Shown here: positions 34,711-46,600 of the stretch, piece after piece | How the letters are laid out: every line of letters starts with the position of its first letter | Numbering within the stretch: the stretch's first letter is position 1 | Source of the DNA: Tanypteryx hageni | Lineage: Eukaryota; Arthropoda; Insecta; Odonata; Petaluridae | Assembly: GCA_028673005.1 (NCBI GenBank) | Contig: CM054117.1 | Span: 51,395,870-51,459,869, forward strand | Length of the DNA stretch: 64,000 bases | Direction: 5' to 3' | Notes under the pieces: generated by a model | Database searches by the model: none | Seen by the model: the letters and a program-made list of their open reading frames with translations, nothing else | What the model was told of the DNA's origin: nothing | Made by a program: the position numbers and the translations under genes

Positions 34711-35940
34711 TTATTATTGACCAGTCTACTTTCTCGAATTTCCGAAAGAAGGACATTATGAAACTCTCATCCTAGGTAGAGTCGAGTTTGAGGGGTCCAG
34801 GAAGTTTATAATCGTTCTACCACATCTTTTGAAACGATCGGTTTTATTTAACCGTTTTACGACTATATTGGTCTGTTGGTCTTAAGCGATAATAATTAAT
34901 AAAAACTTTCATTTAATGAATTATAACTCACTAATTCACATTATTTAAACTGTAAAATTTCTTAATAAATAAAAAAAACAGTTAAATAGATGCACAAGGA
35001 AACAGCACGGATACTGACGAGAAAAAACCTCGCTGGTATTGCGCCGTCGGTATCTACAGTGGGAGTTTCCAATTCAAAGAGATCAGACCATCAGAGTTGC
35101 CATATTATACGATTACGGTTAATAGTAGTACGTAGTATGAACTTCCATGCAATATTTTTCCATGCTCAATTCAGGGCAAAACTGTGATAATGACCATTCA
35201 CATCCTTTTCCTTGAATTCGTGATCAATTTACTATGCGGAATCGTGATTTCTATCCTTGCTTTCCTGGTATGAAAAAAATCCGACCCGTCTCGCATTGTA
35301 TTGGCAAAAAGATTCCTCTCTGTCTCTCTCTCTCCGCGGCTCTGTTTGCCAGTAATATCATCCGCAAATACGACGATCCTTGACCATTACCGCGCTCGGC
35401 CGCGTTGACATTACTTTTTTTACATCCTGCTTTAGCTGGGAAAGGATAATATTTGTAAAAGAAAGGCTCCATATAGAGCCAACACGGTCCCTTTCGGAGT
35501 TTTTATGCTTCACTGAGAAGAGCAACGAACCGTATTTTGGGGAGAGGGGGGGAAGGGTAGAATCGGAAATAATGTAATGAAAGCAGCTTCAGAAGCAAAG
35601 TGAAAATTCTTTGCGATGGGTAACCAAAAAGTTCGACAAGGGCTTCATCCTTGGAAGAGGTTATCAAAGTTGAGGAAGTACATATTTGAAAATATTCTCA
35701 AGAGAATACAGATTTTAATATGTAATAAAAAGATGAGCCAAACTTAGCTTATGATGCCTACTATCCATTGAATCGTTTATTTAATACTCATATTGGATTT
35801 AATAGCTTTAAAATCACCGCGGATATGTTGTTGCTCTTTGTGTTCCCAAATTTCATAATTTAACGTTACTAAATATTATAAATACATTCGAACGGAGAAC
35901 TACATGGATCTCGCGTATTTGTGTGTCAAAAATAACTGTA
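34711..35940. other. Non-coding stretch
   Basis: Includes a short (TC)n tract at 35318-35333. No supportable exon. Confidence 0.4.
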
Positions 35941-36412
35941 TGTACTACATTATACCTAATTCGAGCCCAACAATAGTCGTTGCGATGGAAACACTCTAGT
36001 AATGGATAATAAAAAGTTCAAAAAAGCCGATATTTACGCAAAATTCGAATAAATACGATCAACAACCAACATTCTACGATAAAAAATAGAGTCCTCATTC
36101 ATTTCCTCGAAGAATAGTAAAAATCTCGCTCCGATATTACAATTATAAGGTAATTTAATGTGCAAGAGAAAACTGCTCTGCACGATGGATTTCGGAGTTC
36201 CCATGTAAATCAAATGGGAAGGATAGTTTCTGGAATCGAACCCAGGACTTTCAATCTTCGCAACAAAAATTATCATCGGGAGCTCGGCCCCAGTTGGAAG
36301 AGATTTCCACCAAGTGTTAATAGAAGGGACAGACAGACACAACGACAAAACTTTAAGCCTATTTCCACTATGGAAATTAGGCTAAAACGGAAGCATTACA
36401 TACTATATAAAA
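35941..36412 (-). mobile_element. Dispersed repeat R3, copy 1 (SINE-like)
   Basis: Matches 40843-41604 (TTGCGATGGAAACACTC/TTGCTGTGGCAACACTC, CAACATTCTACGATA, AATCTCGCTCCGATATTAC, CACGATGGATTTC, CGGGAGCTCG, GACAGACAGACACAAC). On the minus strand, CCTGGGTTCGATTCCAG is a perfect B box, which argues for a tRNA-derived origin on that strand. Confidence 0.7.
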
Positions 36413-39400
36413 AATAAATGCAGCAAAAAGTAAAATTTCTTCGATGTGTAATTTTTATTGTTTTATTAATTTTTTCGGTGTTCTAAAATCTTTATCCCCC
36501 CTCTTCCCTGGATCCGCCGTTTATACATATGACATATATATGAAGGATTAAACATTTTCCGAAAGAGACTGCTTAAAAGAAGCGATGAGTGAATGCAGGA
36601 TAAGTGATAATACATCCAAATTGCGGATTCATTTTAATAATGAGTTGGTTAATTGGATAGGTGAACTCCAATTAGTTTCATATTGATAAGAATCGTCATC
36701 GGACATATTCAATAGTGGTATGCCAATATATATTCATGTATGCTAGAAATAATCTTTAGTTTTCAAAAAATAATTATTTATTATTCCTAATAATTTCCCA
36801 AATTTAGTACGGCTGATGAATGAAAATTTAGATGAGTAATGGATTTTTTACATATTCATCAATTATGAAAAGTGATTTACAGAAATGTGAACGAATGAAA
36901 GAAGATATTAATGATGAAAAATTGTAGAATTAAAATAATAAATAAATGTTTGGTAGCGAATCGGGTAAGTAATATAGAATCAGTCAATCGAGAAAAAATA
37001 ATAAATTTTTGGAGAAATACTTAGGAATTGGAGGTGAAAAACTTCAGAATTATTAGAACGGCCCAAACGTTATTTTTGGATTATCAAGCTTGGAATACGC
37101 ATTTATTTATGTAGTGAAGCCATTTACAACTGAATGATTCCGGAATAGAAATTAATTACTAGCCCTTTATTCCTAATCAGCTTTGGTTGATCGAATAACA
37201 AGGAATACGTATAAATTTGGGACAGATTTGTGGGTGAAATAAATCATTCTGATCCCTCGATAATACCTTCATAAAATAATAAAACCTGGAAGGAAAAAAA
37301 AGACTGACGATTTTCAACATATTTATAATCATTAAGAATAAATCATATATTTAAATAGGACTAAGCCCTTTAAATTCATGTTTACATTTCATTAATCACA
37401 ATATGGAAGGAATATGCACTGAAAATTTATGTTGATAATGCTACTTCGTCGATTTATTGCCGTGAGCGTTTTGATTCGAGTATAACATTCAAATTTATCA
37501 AAATTTTATTCGGCCGCATTACAATTACTAAGCAACACGAATTAATTTAAAAGACCAATTTCATTCAATCAAATAAACATTCAAGCTATCTCCAAGGATA
37601 TTAGACGGCCGATTTAATGAACATAAATTTATGATGCGTTTGGATTTACATAAAAATTTAACCGATGCATGGCTTGAACCCAAACATTACAAGCACTATA
37701 AACACAATTCCATTGTGGAAATTTCTATTGCTAACCGATAAATCTATAAGAAAATTCCATTTTGGTTCGTCTGCAAGGATTAAAAATAACGCGAGTCCAA
37801 GTGCGCGTTTCGAAACAAAACATTCCTTCGGTGAAAATTTTTCCTTTTCCAGGGTCGTTTTTCTTTTCGCGGAATTAGAAGCGCCGTTTCACGTATACGA
37901 AATATATACGACGAATCGTAAGGACGTAAACTGGTTCTTTAATTGGTTTTGATGGAAAGATGACCGAGAAATTCACTCGAAGGCGCGTTCGATCGTTTCC
38001 CATTGATCTCCTTCGAGGTCAGGTGGTCGGGAAAAATTCCTCGGCGGTGACTTGCGAGATTATGATATCTTAACATATTTTCTTAGAAATTTGGTGATGT
38101 CGTTATTTTATCGAATGCTTGGCCGGAGTCCTTGAGGAGGAAGAAAACTTACTACTTTGTTGAATAGTATGACGAGCTAACGTGAGATGTTATTCGGAAT
38201 ATAATGTCAACTCGCGTTATTCGGAAGGCGAGAGGAAAGTCGAGGAAGTTCATATAAAACTCCAAACGATTCGACAGATAAATTTTAATGGAGACACGAT
38301 TTATTGCGACAACTATGAATGGAAGTAAGTGTACGCTGAGAGGAATTTCGCTATCCTTCGCTTACGTATACTTGGAGGACGTTCAGTTAGCGCGTTTTAA
38401 AGATAAGCATGAATACGTATTACAAAATGCATTTGCATAAGTGTGTAGTGCGAAAAACACGTTTGAAGATGGGTTTTGATATTTCATAACGCATTTTATG
38501 ATGAAAGGTCATAAAACTTAAAAACACGCTGAAGTGCATAACGTATTTAGTACAAAGTTATGCTGACTATTTGGCATGAAATAGGAAATGTTAGGTGGTT
38601 ATTTGCTGTAAAACGCAATAGCAATTATTAAAATATATACCGAGTTAAAATGCCCGACAAAGGCGTACGTAAAGAAAGGCAAACAGTTCGATGGGATTCT
38701 TTCTTCTAATTAGCTTCAATCAATAAAAATAAAATGTTTTAAGGTTATATTCGTTTATTTAAGTTGAGAACTAGAAATCAAGCACTATGGGTGTCTCCTG
38801 TCTGCCGTGGGTGCAACATATACGTATACTTAGAGCGGCAGATTCTGAGGGCGGCAGAAATGAGTGACAAATATTATGTGTATAAAAATTTTTAAGTTAA
38901 CAATTATGTTAAGAAATTCGGATATAGCCGAAAGAGCATTCACGATACTTGTATTCGTCATTCGAATCTTTCTTTACTCGTATAACAACTTCCAAATTAG
39001 ATATCCGCACAGAATAATTTTCAATTAAAAGAAACCAATCTAGAGAGGTTACCGAAGCATTCGTTGTGCTTTCTGTAAATAAGCAGACGGTGAATGAAAG
39101 TTCGAATATCGCTTCACCTAATTGCGAGCAAAGAAGAAAAAAATGTGTTGAGTATACCCAACTAGATTGAAAGTTTTGATGAAGAAGCCGCGATGAACCA
39201 ATTAAAATGGTAATCAGCATTGTTACGACTAAAAATAATAGCAAATGGAACGTTAATGCCGATGTTCATGGACATTCCCTTGGACTTGTCCCTCTAACCA
39301 ACACAGCTGGGGCCAGACTCACTAATATTTTGATTAAAAAACCTTGGTGAAATGAATCTGCCTACTTAAAATATGAGGAGACAAGGACAATAGCTCATAC

Positions 39401-40239
39401 TTGAAAGAAACATTTTGGTGTCCAAAAGCGCTTTCACTGTATAAACCAAAGAGATTTCTATGTTCCGTGCAGCTATCATTCTCTCAATATGGTACAAAAT
39501 GAAATTGCTATGGCTTACGGAGAAGTGGTGTCTTGCTATGAAACTCTTCAGAATATGTCCGTTTTGTTCTCAGTTACTTTATATGATTAACAAAGATTAC
39601 CTACTACCTATTTAAAAAAAAAACAAGTTAGGTAAGTGTACAATGTATCACAAATAGGCGCGTAGTAGTTTTAACATTTACGTTTACGTTCTTTTCTTCG
39701 TCGTAGATAATCTAATTATATCCCTTTGCAACATTCTGCATGTGCAGGTAATAATATTACACATATGTATGTGTATGTTTATTACACATACTTTCGTAGT
39801 TATACTAGATCTTATTTACTTTACTTTCTGCGAAGATTGTTTATGCTGACAACAGCTACGTATCCATGCATGAATTTTTCTAAGCGAATTACGACCTTTT
39901 TTATTTGATTTTCTCGAAAACGGCTCTTCGTACGACAAAAATAAATAGAACCAAAAATAATTTGTTTGTCTAGTTAAAAAATCCATTTGAGGTTTTATTT
40001 CGGTATAACCAACATTTTATGAGATATGAGGAAGAGTTTGGGTTTAGTAAAGTGGCACCCCTGATTAGGTTATGTAAACCATTTATGCCATTTTCTTATT
40101 ATCGTTGGCCATAAGTCTAAAACTGCCAAATTTCATGAAAATCTGTACGGTAGAAGCCGAGAACGGACATACGTACGGACGGACGGACGGACAAAAAGAA
40201 GCCAATAGGCGCCTAGGTTGGAAACGAAACACGCCAAAA
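36413..40239. other. AT-rich stretch with no supportable gene
   Basis: Frames at 37665-37952 (+) and 38909-39244 (-) are the longest and show no known motif. A (GGAC)n tract lies at 40175-40192, close to the SINE at 40240. Confidence 0.4.
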
Positions 40240-40660
40240 AAGTAATAAAAACCGGTCACCTCTATGCAAAGAGGAAAGTAGTTCGGGCTTGGGCACGAGG
40301 ATACGGAGCATACACATACTATCTAATATTCATAAAAATTACGGATTCGGGAATTTTTTTCTATCCATTTGAAGGACATTAAACAATAAATGTGTGACAC
40401 GGAGGATATAAGCACATGTTACCGCATCATTTCTGAAAAATAACAACTGAACTTTATTCCTCAGATGCATTTGGTACGTTAAGAAACCCATTGATATATA
40501 GGAATGTCAGCTCAGTCCTTTCTTAGTCGGTCCGATGCCTCATGTGTCCATTCGTGATTGCACCGCAAAGTGGTTAGAAGATTATGCCCGAACTGATGAA
40601 TTTAGACTGCAAGGTTTAAATTCCTCTTTGCATTGAGGTGACTTTGACCGACTTTTTTCC
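40240..40660. mobile_element. Two SINE pieces in inverted orientation
   Basis: 40244-40285 (minus) and 40588-40660 (plus) share CCCGAACT...CCTCTTTGCAT.GAGGTGAC. The plus copy begins with an A-box-like GTGGTTAGAAG, has a degraded B box GGTTTAAATTCC, and then GACTTTTTTCCTC, like the SINE at 34605. Confidence 0.5.
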
Positions 40661-40842
40661 TCATAAAAACAAACGGAACTTACGATGCAGGCTTTCCAAA
40701 TGGTTATTTTAAATTAATTGAATCCAAATTCATTACTTTTTAGGATCAGATGTTTGTATGCTTTAACAATTTACAGATTATAATACTTTCTTTACAGGTT
40801 GATTAATACATAATTGATTAGTGTCTGTATTGCTACACTATA

Positions 40843-41604
40843 CCTGATCCGAGACCAACAATAGCCGTTGCTGTGGCAACACTCTCGTAATGAGTGATAA
40901 AAACGGCAAAAACGCCAGTATTTACGCGAAAAAAATACGATCGATAAGCAACATTCTACGATAGAAATTAGAAATCTCCATTCTTTTCCTCAGAGAACAG
41001 CACAAATCTCGCTCCGATATTACAGTTCTAAGCGGTGGCGGAACAAGTAAGCAACGGGCCATGGGGCAAGAAAGTTCAGCGGGCTCCCTTAAGTGACCAA
41101 CCGTACTGGTATTGATGACTTTGGAATGTTTAACTTTTTGTATTGATTTATTTTCGGATTTTTAACAGATATTTGGATCTTTATACCAAGGTGACTGCTG
41201 ACGGTGATTTAATTTTGACGTAACTGTGATGATTCTCAAGGCTATTTCATTAGCTGCTAATTATAGACTATCAAGTGAGTAAGACCGGGCCCCGGGGCAC
41301 TGCCCCGGCCTAGTTCCGCCACTGACTCTAAGATATTTTAACGTTCAAGAGAAAATTGCCCTTCACGATGGATTTCAGATTTCTCATATAAATCAACTGG
41401 AAAGGATAGTTCCTGAAATGATACCCGGGACTTCCAACCTTCTCAACAAAAACTATCCTCGGGAGCTCGTCCCTAGTTGCAAGAGATTCCCACCAAGTGC
41501 CATGAAAATCGGTCTATTCGTTCAAAAGTTAATAGGGGGAGAAAGACAGACAGACACAACGGCGAAACTATACTAAGCCTATTTCCATTTTGGAATGTAG
41601 GCTA
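40843..41604 (-). mobile_element. Dispersed repeat R3, copy 2, interrupted by a MITE
   Basis: Homologous to 35941-36412 on both sides of a 292-bp insertion (41033-41324). It ends with GACAGACAGACACAACGGCG and TAAGCCTATTTCCATTTTGG, as in copy 1. Confidence 0.75.
41033..41324. mobile_element. hAT-type MITE (292 bp) inside repeat R3
   Basis: Left end CGGTGGCGGAACAAG and rc of right end CAGTGGCGGAACTAG are terminal inverted repeats. Flanks GTTCTAAG and ACTCTAAG match at 6 of 8 positions (8-bp hAT duplication). The uninterrupted R3 copy at 36150 lacks the insert, which gives an empty-site comparison. Confidence 0.85.
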
Positions 41605-41699
41605 ACAATGACGCTGTAACTTTTAGCACATCTTTGGTTTTAAGAAAACAGGCAAACAGTTAAGCAGTTAAAACCAAATTGTGATCACCCTCTATCCGT

Positions 41700-42080
41700 C
41701 TGTCTGCGGACGCATTTTGATAAAATTTGATATTAGGGAGTTTTACTAAAATATGTCGACCGATTCCAATTTTGGTTAAAATCTGACAATAATTACGACC
41801 ACTTTGCATGAACACCAACATGTAGTTTACAATTTACCTGTTTCGACTCGGGAACCGCTTGACGTATTTTAATGAAATTTGGTATTGTAGAGCATTAGTA
41901 TAATTTGTCGACAGATTCCAATTTTGGTTAATATCGGAAGACAATTACGACCACTTTACATAAAGACCTACATGTAGTTTACAACGTACCTCTGTTCCAA
42001 CTCGGGAATCGCTTGATGTATTTTGATGAAATTTGGTATTGAGGAGTTTTACTAAAATTAGTTGATCTCAAAGAAGGCAT
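41700..42080. repeat. Tandem repeat, period ~153 bp, ~2.5 units
   Basis: Units carry TTTGATGAAATTTGGTATT-like cores at 41727, 41879 and 42033, and TTCCAATTTTGGTTAA blocks between. A related single unit lies at 44000-44110 (AAATTTGTCGATCTCAAAGA). Confidence 0.85.
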
Positions 42081-42529
42081 TTGGAAACTCTGTGTACTCC
42101 GACATGGATTACACCTTTCCATACTTGTTTATTTTTAGAGAAATTTGGAAAAATCTGTTTGAATTTGATGCTTTTTATCAATTTATGCATTTTCCACGAT
42201 TGGATTTTAGTAGTAGCTCATGAATTTTCCGCTAGCTGGCTTTCAATTCAGAAAAATCAAAACTTTGAAATGGTATTGTAGTCAAACTACCGAAGCTAAA
42301 GGAGTGAAGTTTTCATGGATGAGACGGTCTATTGAGAAAGTACATTACAGTGGTGCGGATTTCTCCCTTCCCAAAGGTGAGTTTTAATAACTTTTATATT
42401 AACTTCTTTTTGGTAATTCGTAAGTTTCTGTTCTTGAATTCAAATCACAAAGAATGTCGAATAACTCGAAAACGGCTTAATCTATTTTAATTATCCTTTC
42501 AGTTTTAAATAGACACCTAAATAGGCTTA

Positions 42530-42620
42530 TGGGTAATGACCGTGTAATATAACGGCCCGGGTTCGATTCCAGAACCGTTGAATTTTCTAACTTCGGCTTT
42601 TAAATACGTTCTGATTTGAT
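42530..42620 (+). mobile_element. Possible SINE fragment (B box)
   Basis: CCCGGGTTCGATTCCAG is a perfect tRNA B box preceded by GGGTAATGACCGTGTAA. No closed tRNA fold and no second copy was found. Confidence 0.35.
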
Positions 42621-43509
42621 GTACAGATTTTCTGGGCACGAAAATTTTGTTTCTGATATGAAAATTATTCATCGTCAGGGGAAACCCCATCGTTGCTAAT
42701 TTATCGAAATTAAAAACATTGAATTTGATTAAATGAAAAACGAAATATTTCGTGAATTTACACCCGTGCCCACCGATAGGAAGATATAACTGAACTATGT
42801 ACGAATATATAAATATGGAATTAAGATGCTTCATTTAAAATTTGATTATAGGTTTTATTAAAATCCGTAGTTTGATGCGTTATTTTGTGGAATTTATCCA
42901 TCATGGAGAATAAATGTAGCGATACGATGGTCGTGAAATATTAAGAAATTAAAATTGTGGAAAAAGTACTATGTATTTGAATTGTATAATCTACCTAAAG
43001 ATTTTATATTAAATTCTTCCTGATCAAGTCAATGTCACGCTTTCTCGAATGAGATCTCTTGACGGGATAGAGATCTCGGAACTAGAGAGCAACAACGTCA
43101 TGTGGGATAACGTCTCCTGCCAAAGTGCTTTGGCAGAACTAGAAGGACTTCGAACCTCACCAAAATTCAATGTGAATATTGTAAATGATGCAATCTAAGA
43201 TAATGTAAATAAAATTAAGTTAATGCATATAAAGGTATTACTTCTAATAAAAGGAGTTGACTGTGTGGAACGGTGGCAGTGAAACTTCATCTCGAAATTC
43301 AGAGATGGCAGCTGCACCGATCATCGTAGCGGTGTTACCTTTGAGTGCCGATGGATAGTAGCGCACTCTATCCTGCTGCTCCTTATCTGTGCATATGCTA
43401 CGGTGAAACTGTGAAATCGGTGATTCTCTAAAATAGCTATATTGCCTAGTGAAATTGAAAAATAAAACACATATTACATTCACCGGAGATTTTATAAACC
43501 CCCCAGGGG
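42621..43509. other. Non-coding stretch
   Basis: The 80-codon minus-strand frame at 43244-43483 shows no recognised domain, and the sequence is not obviously repeated elsewhere in the window. Confidence 0.4.
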
Positions 43510-43635
43510 CAGGGCTGTAGTGTACACCCTCTGATTTTTTCGAAAAATAGGGTATACCCTCTGCTTTTAAAAAAACTGGGTAAAATCAAAGTGTTATTTC
43601 CGTATACCCTCTGCTTTTTTGCCACTACAGCCCTG
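43510..43635. mobile_element. hAT-type MITE (126 bp) with target duplication
   Basis: CAGGGCTGTAGTG at the left and CACTACAGCCCTG at the right are perfect inverted ends. Flanks CCCAGGGG and CCCAGGAG match at 7 of 8 positions, the hAT 8-bp duplication. GTATACCCTCTGCTTTT recurs inside. Non-coding. Confidence 0.92.
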
Positions 43636-46600
43636 CCCAGGAGCAAGTGGTGAAATTAATAATATGTTAAAATGAGGTCACCATTCTTCCTAAAATTTTG
43701 AAACTGGCCAGATATTCATTGCACTATCTCTTCGATACCCATTGCGCGTAGGCAAGAGGGTCGTAAAAAATTAATAAATATAATAACAATATAATACATG
43801 AAACCTTTTTCTAATGTATGAAACCATACCCTAACTAGTTACATATTCCTATTTTCAATTGCAACGAAACGTTTTCTCATTAGAAAGCACTCTTTCTACA
43901 GATAAAAATTTCGTTTGTAATACTCATATGTCGTTATAATGCGTTTTTCGCACGAAGTAAACGCACCTAGGGGAGGTCGTTTCCTTCCGCCCGTCCGTCC
44001 CCATGTTTAAAATCGGGAACAGCTGGACCTATTTTGAAGAAATTTGGTGTTGAGCAGTTTTACTAAAATTTGTCGATCTCAAAGAACGCATTTGGAAACG
44101 TGTTCTCACCTTTCCATACTTGTTACGGTAGCGAGGGAAGAGCGAGGGGAACAACCGCCTCGGGTGCCGAAGGAATGGGCGTCAGCCATCGAGTGGTGAT
44201 TCGATATATCGTCATGAATATTTGAAAAAATACCGTTCTCGAATTTTGTAATATAATTTATCCCTTATTTAGCCCATCTCTACATATCATAAAGACGTAA
44301 TGGTGATCATCATCATGCGATACGCTGTCTACACCATAAAAAGGAAATTATGCCGTTCCGTGAGGTTTTGAGACGCTACACCGCATAACTTTCAATCGCG
44401 TTTTATAATTACTTAAAATCGTTATACGAATCTGGAATTTAAACCAAACAACGCCTAAAAGAGTGAAAATTCAGTTTCCTACCGTCGATTTTTAATTACG
44501 CGTCGAATTGGTCCACAGATTTGTTTTGAACGCGAAAATTTCGTGTTTTTTCGGGTTAATTTTTTGCCGTCAACACAAATCGCATTGATGGTGATTTCGG
44601 CATAAATTGTACTTCATAAAAATCCCCCTCCTCTCCACCCCCCGGTGCTGTCAGTCTCCCTACCGTCAAAATTTTTAACTATTACAATTTCGTAATTAAA
44701 TCGACGTTATAGTTTATGTATAGAAATTATTAAAGAGAACATTGCGTTAAGAAGTTGATCGTTAAAATTTCGACCTCAGAGCGGAGAATTGCTGTCATAA
44801 CTGTTGTGTTTAAAAGATTACTTAAGTAGACCCCAGGGAAAGTATTTCATTATCACCCGACATCCTGAAAATTTATAATTTGGAAACGGTAGATCGGAGA
44901 AAAATTATAAAAAAATATGCGCCTTGATAAGAGCTATTCCGAAAAAATATTTTCAGCTTAGCGATGCAGGTAGCGCCCAAGTCCTTGGAGCGAGCGGAGG
45001 GCAGAGTTGACGTGCAGGGTCCCTAGTGGTTAAATAATAATTTTGCAACTGTTAAAGTTTATGGCAGCGTTCTTAGGTCTTTCTTCGGGCTCTAGGATTT
45101 CTAGTTACGGTGCTATAAGTCGTAATATACCATAGTTAACTAAAATGAAATGCAGAATCTATGCACTTATCATGCTACAATCTACTTATTTAAAATGAGA
45201 CTTCGAAATGATTCCAAATCAACGACGTGACAACCTGGAAGTTCTTTCAATGAAACGTGTCTCCCAAAAGAACGCAAAAATTCCTTTATGAGTGAAATAA
45301 AAGCCATTTTTCCGGTCGCCTGAATATAAATCATCTCCTCCCGTGCGCTCATGCGACTTTTATTTATGCACTCATGACAACCAGGCCCTCTCAGAGGTCG
45401 AGAGAGGCCCGGGCCACCTACATTTTTTGAGACTCGAGTCTTGTGCGGGGCTCTGTTCGGGGGAACCGACAGCACGCGCCTCAAGCCGGCCCTGTGTGGA
45501 CGTCTTCCTCTTTCAATCCTGTCAGTGTATCTTTAAGTCTGTATGTATAACCTCATTTGGTGATAAAGTCGAAATTTGAGGCACTCCGTGAATGTGAGCC
45601 GCCCCCCCCCCCTGTGATAGGCCTTGATGACAACTGAACGTCTTACGGAAACGCGTATGACTGTAAACGTGAGATATGATTCGTATTCCGCCGCGGGGGA
45701 TAATAGAAAAAGCTCCTCAACACAGCCACCGGCAAGGTGACTGATTTCTTACAGAATAACCAATGCAAGTTTGAATTTCCTCTCCGCCCAAACCTCACAC
45801 TATCCTCGCCATCTTCCCCTCTTGCCACGAAAAACCGAATCCTCGGCGGCAAGCACGTCCACGAGTGACAAAAGAGACGGACGTGCAGACGAGCCATTGC
45901 CAAATAAGGCCAGACACATTTGTCCCACAATCACGCCCATATCTCGACCATATAGGTTGCCACCACTGTCCTCAGAATAAATATACTATTTATAAGTCCG
46001 ATATGTCAGGATTACTTGAGTTTAAGACATTCAGTTTAAAGATTATAGATTTTGAAATTTGAAATTTTCATCAAAATTGATTCAACTGAGAAATTTTCGT
46101 GTTAAAAATTAAAAACTATTAAATAGCAAAAATAAAACTTTTTAAACCAAAATTCGCCAATAAATTACTGTAATACAGACCACGAAATGGATAGTGAACG
46201 CATAGTCATGGAGATATTGAACGCGAAGTATCATATAAAGTAATTTTTGGACATCGCACGCATTAGATATTCATGCAATCAGATCATTTTATAGTAATGT
46301 AAATGGATACCTTAAACAAATTTTCCTATAATCCGACAGGAAACAAAACGTTTTAACTCAAATCTAGACTTGTTTAATTTGAAAAACATAAACAGAACCA
46401 ACGACATATATATCCCACTCCACCGTGAACATCGCTATAAAATTTTATAAAAACATCTTCCCGTTCCCTTGACCAAAAATAAAATCAATCCACATACAAT
46501 CTCGCAAAAAATGTGAGAAAATCCACACCGAAACACGCACGGACAGATTCCCACCCCTACGCTTATTATTTCAGAGAAAATAAAAATGGGCGTGAAATAA

